This document shows, one piece after another, positions 55,180 to 63,352 of a stretch of 64,000 nt of DNA; position 1 is the stretch's first letter, and each line of letters begins with the position of its first letter. The stretch is taken from NCBI GenBank assembly GCA_024278455.1, contig JAJRTE010000306.1, forward strand, positions 17,605 through 81,604. Direction: 5' to 3'. Below the pieces are notes generated by a model. It saw only the letters and a program-made list of their open reading frames with translations, was not told where the DNA came from and did no database searches. The stretch comes from Myxococcota bacterium. GTDB taxonomy: Bacteria > Myxococcota_A > UBA796 > JAJRTE01. The position numbers and the translations under genes were made by a program.

Positions 55180-57798
55180 TCACCACCTGGGGGTGTAGGC
55201 GAGGCGGAAGCCGCAAAACGGCTCTGGATCGGTTGGAAAGACACCGAATCGGCGAGCCAGGCGGCAGTTGGCCTCGGAAGCCATCCAGAATCCTCCCCGC
55301 TGGATGCCCAGGACGCCGTGCTGGTCGAATGGACCGGCGCACCATTCCACCACGCCGCCCGCCATGTCCCGGACGCCGTAGGGAGAGCAATCGGTGGGGA
55401 ACGCCCCGATGGCTTCCGGGATGGGCGGTCCTGGCCGTGCGTCCCGCATCTTGCAGAAGGACGGATCGAATGTATCGCCCCAGGGGAAGAACCTGCCGTC
55501 CACGCCCCGCCCGGCCTTTTCCCACTCGGTTTCCGTGGGAAGACGATAGGGGAGGCCGTCCCGTTCGCCCCGCCACTGGCAATAGGCCTCGGCGTCTTCG
55601 CGCGACACGCAGCGCACCGGCATGTCCGGCTCCCAGCGTCCGCCGAGCATGTCGACTCGAGGAATGCGCAGGCGGCCGTCTCGCATGCGCGGCCACAGGG
55701 GTTCGTGCCCGGACCGGACGGCGACCCGGGGCGTACGGCGCGTTGCGGCGCCGATGTCTTCTTTTTCGAGGTCGTTGAGAAACTCGAGGTACTCCTGGCA
55801 TGTCACGGGGAACCGCGCGATGGCGAAATCGTCGGCGGTGCGTGTTTGGCGAGGTCCCGAGCCCGGTGCGCGACGGTCGCCGCCGAAAATGAAAGGGCCG
55901 GCCGGCACCAGGGCGAATGGTTCGGGGATGTTGGTGTAGAGCCGGACGACGTTGGTCACGCTGGTGAGGCGCTGGATGAACACGGGCAGCAAGACTCGAG
56001 TCTCCTCGGGCTGGTCAGGCTGTTGGAATACGACCAGGTAGCGCCCCATCGGCAGCGTGGTGGCCACGGGCGTCGTACCGAGGAGGCGCCCTTCGGAGGG
56101 CATCAACTGCCGGTCCTTGCTGACCAGTTCGTACAGCCAGGCCTCTGTTCCCGGGGGGTCCGATTGCAGTTCCAGGTGGCCCTCGCCGGACAGGGCCTGG
56201 CGCAGCCTCCCGTCGTCCAGCGTCTCCACCTGGGCCATGTAGCGGCGTGCGTCTCGAGAACGTCCCCAGGATTCGGCCTCGACGAGCGATGCGAAGGTGA
56301 GCGCCGCCAGGCCGGCTCGAGCCCGCTCGTTTTCGGGGTCGTCGCCGAGCGCCTGGGTGTAGAGGGCGAGCGCCTCGTTCAGGGTGTCGTCCCGGCGGGC
56401 TTCGGCCTCGCGCACCTGGTCTTCCTTTTCCCACACGAGCCGCTTGCGGTCCAGGTCCCTCCAGGGTTCCACGGCTTCTCGCAGCAACTGCGCTTCCCGC
56501 CGGGCGACTTCGATGTCCTCCTCCAATCCCTTGAGAAGCGCTGCCTTGGCGTCCGCCTCCCGCGCCTTCGCTTCGGCCATCTCGCGCCGCTGTTCCCCGT
56601 CGAGGTAGGACTGGAGCGCGCCTGCCAGTTCCTCGGCGTTCTGGTACCTTTCGGCCGGATCCCGGTTCAACGCCTTCATGCAGACCTGCTCGAGTTCGGC
56701 GCCGACAGGAGGGACGGACAGGCCCTGGCGGCGTCTTCGGGCCTCGGGCGATTCGATTCTCCCGGTCCGGGCCGCCTCGAGCCGCGCTTCCGCCCCCGCC
56801 TCCACCCGGGCAGGCTCGCCGCACAGTATCTCGTAGAGCATCAGTCCGAGCGCATACACGTCCGTCCACGGCCCCTGGGCGTCCGGGTCGCCATAGGCCT
56901 GCTCCGGCGCCATGTACGCCGGTGTACCCTTGATCGTGCCCTGAAGCGTGGGGTCCTCGAGGCGCTCGAGCACCGTGACCGGCCCTTCGCCGGCCGTGTC
57001 CGAAGCAGTGCCAAGGACTCGAGCAAGGCCCCAGTCCAGGACCATCACTTCGCCGTAGTCGCCGACCATCAGGTTCCCCGGCTTCAGGTCCCTGTGGAGG
57101 ACTCCGCGATCATGGGCGTAGCCCACGGCGTGACACGCGGAGACCAGGATCTCTATCAACCTGCGTCGCGAAAACTCCCGCTGGACCGCACCGTTCCCGG
57201 AACGGTCTCGAGCACGCCGCAGCGTCTTGAGAATCAGGCTCAGACTGCGTCCCCGAACGCGCTTCATGGTGTAGGCGAGCGCTCCCTCGGGCGTGCGACC
57301 CACATCATGGATCGGAACCACCCCGGCGTGGTTGAGTTGGGCGGTGATACGCACCTCCCGTTCGAAACGGCGGAGCGCCTGGAGGTTGGACGTCAGTTCC
57401 GGGCGGATGACCTTCAACGCGACGCGCCGGCCCAGGTTACGGTCGATCACCTCGTGGACCACGCCCTGGCCGCCGGCACCGATCTGGGCTCGAAGGACGT
57501 AGCGCCCCGAGTCCAGCAGGGGCAGGTCGGGCATGCCCCGCGATGTGTCCGAGTCCTCGCCGATCGTTTCATCCACGAGGGAGATCCAACTGGCGGGGAT
57601 GTCGTCTCCTGTGCCGCTTCGCGGCGACGCGGAGGGCGGCTCGAGACCGAGACGGCGAGACATCTCCATCCACATCTCCCACAGCCTCGCCCCGGGGAGT
57701 TCTCCGTCGGGAAGCTGCTCGACGAGGTCGCGAACGGCGGTGAGCACCTGTTGCTTCGAGAGTGTGTTGGTCATCGGATGGGCCTCACTTTCATGCAC
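55180..57798 (-). CDS. Ser/Thr protein kinase fused to a formylglycine-generating-enzyme-like domain (1)
   Basis: About 872 residues. GTG 57798 follows GGGGGAGG closely; ATG 57774 is an alternative start. The kinase domain is about 95-400: glycine loop GAGGQGVVHEV, VALKVIRPE, catalytic HRDLKPGN, DWG in place of DFG, and GTPAYMAPEQA. An alanine/arginine-rich coiled coil (REMAEAKAREADAKAA region) joins it to TPR-like and beta domains. The last 230 residues form an FGE/SUMF1-like domain (LVPAGPFIFGGDRR, LPTETEWEKAGRG, VRDMAGGVVEWC, GFRLAYTP), a fold that often serves as a binding module in bacterial kinases. No membrane helix. Divergent from an XRE gene and related to the kinase at 58.5-61.2 kb. 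Confidence 0.88.
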   Translation of the reverse strand: MHESEAHPMTNTLSKQQVLTAVRDLVEQLPDGELPGARLWEMWMEMSRRLGLEPPSASPRSGTGDDIPASWISLVDETIGEDSDTSRGMPDLPLLDSGRYVLRAQIGAGGQGVVHEVIDRNLGRRVALKVIRPELTSNLQALRRFEREVRITAQLNHAGVVPIHDVGRTPEGALAYTMKRVRGRSLSLILKTLRRARDRSGNGAVQREFSRRRLIEILVSACHAVGYAHDRGVLHRDLKPGNLMVGDYGEVMVLDWGLARVLGTASDTAGEGPVTVLERLEDPTLQGTIKGTPAYMAPEQAYGDPDAQGPWTDVYALGLMLYEILCGEPARVEAGAEARLEAARTGRIESPEARRRRQGLSVPPVGAELEQVCMKALNRDPAERYQNAEELAGALQSYLDGEQRREMAEAKAREADAKAALLKGLEEDIEVARREAQLLREAVEPWRDLDRKRLVWEKEDQVREAEARRDDTLNEALALYTQALGDDPENERARAGLAALTFASLVEAESWGRSRDARRYMAQVETLDDGRLRQALSGEGHLELQSDPPGTEAWLYELVSKDRQLMPSEGRLLGTTPVATTLPMGRYLVVFQQPDQPEETRVLLPVFIQRLTSVTNVVRLYTNIPEPFALVPAGPFIFGGDRRAPGSGPRQTRTADDFAIARFPVTCQEYLEFLNDLEKEDIGAATRRTPRVAVRSGHEPLWPRMRDGRLRIPRVDMLGGRWEPDMPVRCVSREDAEAYCQWRGERDGLPYRLPTETEWEKAGRGVDGRFFPWGDTFDPSFCKMRDARPGPPIPEAIGAFPTDCSPYGVRDMAGGVVEWCAGPFDQHGVLGIQRGGFWMASEANCRLARRFGVFPTDPEPFCGFRLAYTPRW

Positions 57799-57871
57799 CA
57801 GACCTCCCCCGGGGACGGGCGCGGAGGGGGAAGGCTATTTGGGGATGCTTATGAAAACCTTGCAAAAGTGC

Positions 57872-57900
57872 TTGTCTCGATGAATCGACGGTGGTATGCT
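57872..57900 (+). promoter_or_regulatory. Promoter of the XRE regulator gene
   Basis: TTGTCT at 57872-57877, 17-nt spacer, TATGCT at 57895-57900 with an extended TGG before it. Transcription would start near 57907. Confidence 0.6.
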
Positions 57901-57929
57901 CCGCCTGATTCCGGGGCGGATCCGGCGGG

Positions 57930-58370
57930 ATGGTGAGCGGATCCCTTGTGAGCGTCATGACGTTGAAGCGGTGGGATATCATGAGAAAGAGGCCAAGGAC
58001 GACCTCGAACAGGGATGATGAGATTTCCAGGCGTGTCAAAGCGGTGATGGCCGCGCGGCACTGGGGCCAGAAGGACCTGGCCGAGATGCTGGAGTTGAGT
58101 GAAGGGTACGTGTCCCGGATCCTGAGTGGGCACCGGTCCTGGCCGACTTCCCTGGTGTTTCGGGCCGCCGAAATCCTGGAACTGCCGGTTTCGGACATCG
58201 ATCCGCAGCTCGAGGAGACGCTGCGTGAAGATGTCATGCAGATGGAGCTGCGACGGGATGTGCCCCATCTCCCCGCGCTGTACACCTTCATCCATGCACT
58301 GCCCAGCATCGTGGACGAGGATGATTTGAACGCCCTGATACGAGTCATGAAAGCCTTTTCCAGGGATTGA
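57930..58370 (+). CDS. Small XRE-type helix-turn-helix regulator
   Basis: 146 residues from ATG 57930; ATG 57981 (129 residues), preceded by GGTGGGAT, may be the real start. The HTH is AARHWGQKDLAEMLELSEGY followed by VSRILSGHRSW, a standard Cro/C1 helix-turn-helix. The C-terminal half is acidic and helical (LEETLREDVMQMELRRDVP) and may dimerise or bind a partner. It lies between two kinase-FGE genes: divergent from the first and convergent with the second. Control of one or both kinases is an inference from position. Confidence 0.8.
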   Translation: MVSGSLVSVMTLKRWDIMRKRPRTTSNRDDEISRRVKAVMAARHWGQKDLAEMLELSEGYVSRILSGHRSWPTSLVFRAAEILELPVSDIDPQLEETLREDVMQMELRRDVPHLPALYTFIHALPSIVDEDDLNALIRVMKAFSRD

Positions 58371-58453
58371 TTGCCCGGATGGTCCTCGAGATATCGCGAG
58401 GTTCGAGCGACCGGCGAGGGACGGCGCGTGCCGTGCTGCGGTCTGTCCAGCGC

Positions 58454-61207
58454 TCAAGCCGAAGCGTCTTCGTCGTTGCCGGCGCCGATGTCCAGCGCCA
58501 GTCGAAACCCGGCGTGGTCGGACGGCTCGTCGGGGTCGGCGGCCTCCCGCCTGGCCAGCCGGCAGCCCGCTGCCTCGCTTCGCCAGTAGCCACCCTTGAT
58601 TGTACCCATGATTTCGTATCGGTCAAAGGGGGTGTCGCACCACTCGCTGACGCCACCGGCCATATCGCGGAGACCGTAGGGTGAGCAGTCGTGCTCGAAT
58701 GCGCCTGAGATTTCAGGCTCGGGCCGGCCGGGCCGGGACCAGCGCATTTTGCAGAAAGTCGCGTCGAACGCATTGCCCCACGGGAAGTGCCGCGCATCGG
58801 TGCCCCGGCCGCCTTTTTCCCACTCGAGTTCCCCTGGCAGCCTGATCTTCAGCCCCGTTCCGGCAGCACGCCAGGCGGCGTAGGCTCGAGCATCCTCGCG
58901 GCTGATCGCCCTGACCGGGTACCTGGGGCCCCACTTTCCTCCCGCGGGATCGGCATGAGGGATGGCGATACGGCCCTGCTTCACCGGCCACCAGACGGTG
59001 CTGCCCTTGAGAGAGGATGCGCGTGGGGCGTGCCGCAATGCCTGCTCGACCGGCATGCTGTTGAGGAACTTGAGGTATTCGGCGCACGTGACCGGGAAGC
59101 GGGCGAGCGCCACGTCATCGACCCAGCGTTCGGTTCGAGGCAGCGATCCTTCGGCCAGACGGTCGCCGGAGTAGAGGAACGGCCCGGCCGGGATGTGCAC
59201 GAATTGCTCGTCGAGGGCGGGAATGAGGCGAATGCGACCTTCCCACTGCACCTGGCGCTTGATCAGCACGGGGTAGATGGTCTTCGCGCCATTCCACGCG
59301 ACGAGCACCACCAGGTACGCTCCGGCCGGGATGCGTTCGATGTGAACCGGCGTCCGGCCGATACGACGGCCGCGACCCGGGACGAGTCGCCGGTCCTGCT
59401 GCTCCCACTCGTGGAGCCAGACTTCCGCGCTCTCCGGGAGGGTCTCCAGCTTGAGGGACCCGTAGGTCTCGAGCCTCGCGGTGTACCGCCCGTCGTCGTG
59501 GTGGCGGACCTGGGCCTCGAAACGGCGGACATCGCGAAGCCGGCCGTACTTCCCCGCCTCGCACAGCCTGGCGAAATAGATGTCTGCCAGGCCCGCCCGT
59601 GCGCGCCGGTTGGCCGGATCGTTGTCCAGCGCGCGCGTGAACGCGGCGATGGCCTCGTTCATGGCCTCCTCGCGGGTCGCCTCGGCCGCCTGGACTCGAG
59701 CCTCCAGGGACCAGAGGGTGCGCTTGGCCGGAATGTCCGCCCACGGATCGATACGCTTGCGCGCGGCCTCGAGATCCTCCTTGAGCCGTTCCGCTTCCAT
59801 CTGCGCGATCGCCATGCGTTCGGCCTGGTGTTCCCCTTCCCGGGCCTGTTCGTCGGCCAGTTCGCGCATGCGCTGGCCCTCGAGAAAGCGCTGGAGCGCT
59901 TCGGCCAGCACCTCGCCGTCGGGATACCGGTCTTCGGGCGCCTCCGCGAGGCAGGTCATCACGATGTGGTCCAGTTCTTCTGGAATCGGGTCCTGCGCCA
60001 GGTTCGCTGCGACCCGTCTTTGTTCGGGAGATTCCAGGATCGGGTCCCTGGCGGTGGACAGTACCTCAGCGGCGTCACCGATGGGACGCGCGGATTGACC
60101 GGTCAGTATCTCGAACAAAATGAGCCCAAGCGCGTGCACGTCCGTGGCAGGTCCCACGCGGGCATGCTGAGCCTGGGCCTGCTCCGGCGCCATGTAGGTC
60201 GGCGTTCCCTTGACGATACCTTGCCGGGTCTGCGCTCTCGAATAGGCCAGGCGAACCGGACCTTCCGAATGGGGCCTGGTGAAGGACGACATCACCTTGG
60301 CGATCCCCCAATCGACCACGTGGACCTGCCCGTAGCTCCCGAGCATGATGTTGGCCGGCTTGAGATCCCGGTGGATGACACCCCGGTGGTGGGCATAGCC
60401 GACGGCATGCGCCACCTGGACGATGACATCGAGCAGCCGGCGACGGGAGAAGCCGGATGTCCAGCGCTCGCCGCGCCGCAGGCCGGACAGCACATCGCGG
60501 AGACTCCGGCCCCGAATCCGCATCATCGTGTAGCACGGGGTTCCCGAGGCCAGGCGCCCGATGTCGAATATGGGGACGATGCACGGATGGTTCAACTGGG
60601 CCGTGAGGCAGGCTTCGGCCAGGAAGGCCTTCCGACGCGGGGGGCTGTCGGCGAAGTCGTCGCGCAGCGCTTTCAGGGCAACGACCCTCTGGAGGGAACG
60701 ATCGAGCAACTCGCGCACCGCTCCCTGGCCGCCGGAACCAAGGGTCTTCAACGCGACGTAGCGGTTGGCGGGCAGCGGGAAGAGCAACTCGCCCTCGGCG
60801 TCCCGCGGCGACGGTTCCGGCGGCGCCTTTTCCGCCCGTGCGGCGCCCCGTGGCCCGCTCGACGTGTCGTCCGGTTCGTCGAGGCTCAACAGTTGGGACG
60901 TGAGATGGTCTCCGCCACTGCTCGGACCGAGCCACCCATCCGGCGACGTGTTGACCCGAAGCGCCCGCCGGCCCGCCAGTTCGTCCTCCACTTCGGCCAT
61001 CAGCGCGGCGAGGGCCCGCACCGGCCCGGCGTCGCTGCGAAGGATGATTTCGCTCGACGACGGTGGTCCCACATCGGACCGTGCGCCCAGGTCGCCCAGC
61101 AAGGCATCCCTCAGTTGCACGACCGTGAGATCGCCACGGCCAATCCGCGCGGCCAACTCTCGGAGTTCCGTTGCCAGAAGTTCGGCTGACAGGTCGTCTC
61201 GTGCCAT
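58454..61207 (-). CDS. Ser/Thr protein kinase fused to a formylglycine-generating-enzyme-like domain (2)
   Basis: A 917-residue paralogue of the kinase at 55.2-57.8 kb, starting at ATG 61207. The first 145 residues are variable. The kinase domain (about 148-440) has GSGGQGAVREL, VVALKALRDD, HRDLKPANI, DWG instead of DFG and GTPTYMAPEQA. A long coiled coil follows (ADEQAREGEHQAERMAIAQM region), then a beta domain and a C-terminal FGE-like domain (HIPAGPFLYSGDRL, LPGELEWEKGGRG, LRDMAGGVSEWC, AGFRLALD). No membrane helix seen. Same domain order as the first kinase, so a duplicated pair with the XRE gene between them. Confidence 0.88.
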   Translation of the reverse strand: MARDDLSAELLATELRELAARIGRGDLTVVQLRDALLGDLGARSDVGPPSSSEIILRSDAGPVRALAALMAEVEDELAGRRALRVNTSPDGWLGPSSGGDHLTSQLLSLDEPDDTSSGPRGAARAEKAPPEPSPRDAEGELLFPLPANRYVALKTLGSGGQGAVRELLDRSLQRVVALKALRDDFADSPPRRKAFLAEACLTAQLNHPCIVPIFDIGRLASGTPCYTMMRIRGRSLRDVLSGLRRGERWTSGFSRRRLLDVIVQVAHAVGYAHHRGVIHRDLKPANIMLGSYGQVHVVDWGIAKVMSSFTRPHSEGPVRLAYSRAQTRQGIVKGTPTYMAPEQAQAQHARVGPATDVHALGLILFEILTGQSARPIGDAAEVLSTARDPILESPEQRRVAANLAQDPIPEELDHIVMTCLAEAPEDRYPDGEVLAEALQRFLEGQRMRELADEQAREGEHQAERMAIAQMEAERLKEDLEAARKRIDPWADIPAKRTLWSLEARVQAAEATREEAMNEAIAAFTRALDNDPANRRARAGLADIYFARLCEAGKYGRLRDVRRFEAQVRHHDDGRYTARLETYGSLKLETLPESAEVWLHEWEQQDRRLVPGRGRRIGRTPVHIERIPAGAYLVVLVAWNGAKTIYPVLIKRQVQWEGRIRLIPALDEQFVHIPAGPFLYSGDRLAEGSLPRTERWVDDVALARFPVTCAEYLKFLNSMPVEQALRHAPRASSLKGSTVWWPVKQGRIAIPHADPAGGKWGPRYPVRAISREDARAYAAWRAAGTGLKIRLPGELEWEKGGRGTDARHFPWGNAFDATFCKMRWSRPGRPEPEISGAFEHDCSPYGLRDMAGGVSEWCDTPFDRYEIMGTIKGGYWRSEAAGCRLARREAADPDEPSDHAGFRLALDIGAGNDEDASA

Positions 61208-61583
61208 CGTGCGGGTCGTCTCTCTTGTGGCATCTCTCTCGAGACGCTTCTCTCAGTGGGGCGCCTGCTCGAACGCAAACGTCCAGTTCCCTCTCGTCCG
61301 GACCGGCAGGCCGGTGCCAGATGATACCTGATGCATGTCCCGCAAGTCACGCAATTGTTGACAGCGCCGGACGGGTCGCGTGCCGGTATTTCCGTTTCGA
61401 GTGGTGGTAGAGAGCCATCGATGGTGGAAACGACGGAGGGCGGCGAGCCGGGAAAGTCGTGAGGGCGATTGCGCTCGGCAGCACAGGCAGCGTGCGAGAC
61501 GTAGCACCCGGGGGCGTGCTCGAGAAACGTCCTCGATGATCGGGGCGTCGTTGCTGGCCGTCCCGAATCATCCTGCCATGCGG
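61208..61583. other. Intergenic region upstream of the second kinase
   Basis: About 376 nt. Contains the candidate kinase promoter listed separately and an orphan plus-strand TTGACA at 61358 without a -10. No gene or terminator supported. Confidence 0.4.
61321..61350 (-). promoter_or_regulatory. Candidate promoter of the second kinase gene
   Basis: On the minus strand GTGACT (61345-61350), 18 nt, TATCAT (61321-61326). Leader of about 105 nt. Confidence 0.45.
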
Positions 61584-62453
61584 CTACAAGACGCGAAACA
61601 AGAAGATCATGAATACGACGAAAACGACGGCGCTCAGGGTGCGCCGCAGGGCGTGGCTCAGTTCCAGCGAGACGGGCGGCCGAATGGGACCCCAGAGGTC
61701 TCGTGGAAGCGACGCCCGGGGGCGAGGAATGCGAGGTGCCCTCGAGCGACCCGGCTTCAGAGCGGTGCCCGCTCCGGAAGGCGGCGCCTCCTGTCGTTCC
61801 GTCACGACGGCCTCGTCCCGTTCCTCGAGGGCAGCCTCTTGCTTCGCCGCGGCAGCCTCTTCCACCTCCGTTCCCTGGCGAGCCGCGCGGATGTCGGCGC
61901 CGGCAGGAGGTTCCTCGGTGGGGAATGGCCGGTCTGTCGCCACGGCGGCTTCCGCGTCAGGCTCCGCGCCGGGAGCGACCTGGGCGGGTTCCGCTACCGG
62001 TTCCCTGGCGGCCGCCGCCTCTTCCGGCTCCTCCGTGCCTTGCGACACCGGCACCTCGAGCGGCGTGACGCTGACTTCCGCCTCCTCCACGACGCCGTCG
62101 TCATCCTCGTCGAACTTGCGCATCTTCAGTCCCGGGACCGGCTCGGCGTAGGGCGTCTTCGTGCCATCCGTGGCGCCGGCGGCAGGGAAGAAAGCAGTCC
62201 CGATGGCCGGGGTCGCATCGAAGTTCCTCAGCTCCGGCACCGTGTCGACAACCGTCTTGTCCTCGTGCTCGATCACCTCCTCGTCACCGTAAGTCGACAA
62301 GGATGGCTGCCTCCCTTCCTGGGGACCCGCGTCGGCTCGGCGAATGATGATCTTCGCACCGCACTTCTTGCACGTGGCACGACACACGTCCTTGGTGATC
62401 TTTTCATCGGGTATCTTGTAGACCGCCAGGCATTCTTGGCAAGTCACTCTCAT
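61584..62453 (-). CDS. Zinc-ribbon protein with C-terminal tail anchor (MJ0042-like)
   Basis: A 289-residue protein; ATG 62453 (MRVTCQEC) follows AGAGG, and the open frame upstream is unsupported. Residues 1-40 hold a zinc ribbon, C-x2-C and C-x2-C (VTCQECLAVYKIPDEKI, then ATCKKCGAKIIIRR), as in MJ0042-type domains found at the N-terminus of many deltaproteobacterial proteins. The middle 190 residues are Glu/Ala/Pro-rich and probably disordered. The last 20 residues are hydrophobic (LSAVVFVVFMIFLFRVL), so the protein looks tail-anchored with its zinc ribbon in the cytoplasm. Function unknown; a scaffolding or regulatory role is possible. Confidence 0.75.
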   Translation of the reverse strand: MRVTCQECLAVYKIPDEKITKDVCRATCKKCGAKIIIRRADAGPQEGRQPSLSTYGDEEVIEHEDKTVVDTVPELRNFDATPAIGTAFFPAAGATDGTKTPYAEPVPGLKMRKFDEDDDGVVEEAEVSVTPLEVPVSQGTEEPEEAAAAREPVAEPAQVAPGAEPDAEAAVATDRPFPTEEPPAGADIRAARQGTEVEEAAAAKQEAALEERDEAVVTERQEAPPSGAGTALKPGRSRAPRIPRPRASLPRDLWGPIRPPVSLELSHALRRTLSAVVFVVFMIFLFRVL

Positions 62454-62857
62454 GGCATGCCTCTCGTTTGTTCGTGCCCCGCCAGTCATGTGGCCCGCCG
62501 GTCCTGCTAGTGTCGCCGGCACAGACTTGCAAAAACGGGGCGCGGGGGTTGCATGTTCGCGAAACCGGCCTACCAAGGTTCATATCGGAAGAAGCGTTCT
62601 TCCAGTTGAGCACAATCGATTCGGGATGCTGCCTTGGTGCACAGCAGCATGCACATCGTACCAGTCTTTACCACATCAGCCATCCCGGTTCCACAGGGAT
62701 CTCGCCGGGGACGCCCCGCGCGCCGATGTGCCCGGCGGGCCATGGTGTACGCGCCCCACCTGCTGGAGCACCTGGGAACCGACCGCGCCTCCCTGCCCCG
62801 GCCTGGGCCGGGTCCCCACCTCGAGCACCGCACGGTCCGGCCTCGAGCACCGCGGGA

Positions 62858-63232
62858 ACCCACGTCAAGGACGCGTGCGCCCCACGTCAGCGTTCACCGC
62901 GCCCCACGTCAAGGATGCGTGCGCCCCACGTCCACGTTCGCGGCGCACCACGTCAGCGTTCACCGCGCCCCACGTCAACCTCTGCTACGCCCCACGTCCA
63001 CGTTCGCGGCGCCCCACGTCAAGGACGCGTGCGCCCCACGTCAGCGTTCACCGCGCCCCACGTCAAGGATGCGCGCGCACCACGTCAACGTTCGCGGCGC
63101 ACCACGTCAGCGTTCACCGCGCCCCACGTCAACCTCTGCTACGCCCCACGTCAAGGGTGCGCGCACACCACGTCAACCTCTGCTGCGCCCCACGTCAAGG
63201 ATTGCGTGCGCCCCACGTCCACGTTCGCCGCG
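62858..63232 (+). repeat. 17-copy 22-bp tandem array with higher-order organisation
   Basis: Each unit has a constant half, c(c/a)ccacgtc(a/c), and a variable half of four main kinds: A aggaYgcgYgcg, B gcgttcaccgcg, C acgttcgcggcg, D acctctgctacg. The order is A B A C B D C A B A C B D A D A C, so a seven-unit (154-bp) block is repeated almost twice. Unit 16 has one extra base. Units abut directly, without spacers. Confidence 0.9.
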
Positions 63233-63303
63233 ACCGGCGCCAACGGATCCTGCGCAACCGCGTGCATGGTCGAGGGAGGGGGTCCAGGGATCGGACAGGG
63301 GTG

Positions 63304-63343
63304 GTCGAGATCTCGAGGGGGGGGGATGTCGAGATCTCGAGGG
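63304..63343 (+). repeat. Duplicated palindrome TCGAGATCTCGA
   Basis: Two copies of gtcgagatctcgagg, starting at 63304 and 63329 (25 bp apart), each a perfect 12-bp palindrome flanked by G runs, just downstream of the TPR gene stop. Confidence 0.7.
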
Positions 63344-63352
63344 GGTGCGAGG

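Larger units (their letters stand above)
62454..63352. other. Long non-coding region containing the 22-bp tandem array
   Basis: About 899 nt. 62504-62532 carries a weak minus-strand promoter-like pair (TTGCAA, 17 nt, TAGCAG) for the zinc-ribbon gene. 62858-63232 is the 22-bp array, 63304-63343 a duplicated palindrome. Open frames across the array are Arg/Pro/His repeats in several frames at once, which argues against coding. Confidence 0.6.

Noticed and set aside
62858..63232. Possible CRISPR array
   Set aside because: Units are 22 bp, directly adjacent, and the variable halves recur as only four types; there are no unique 30-40 nt spacers and no cas genes.
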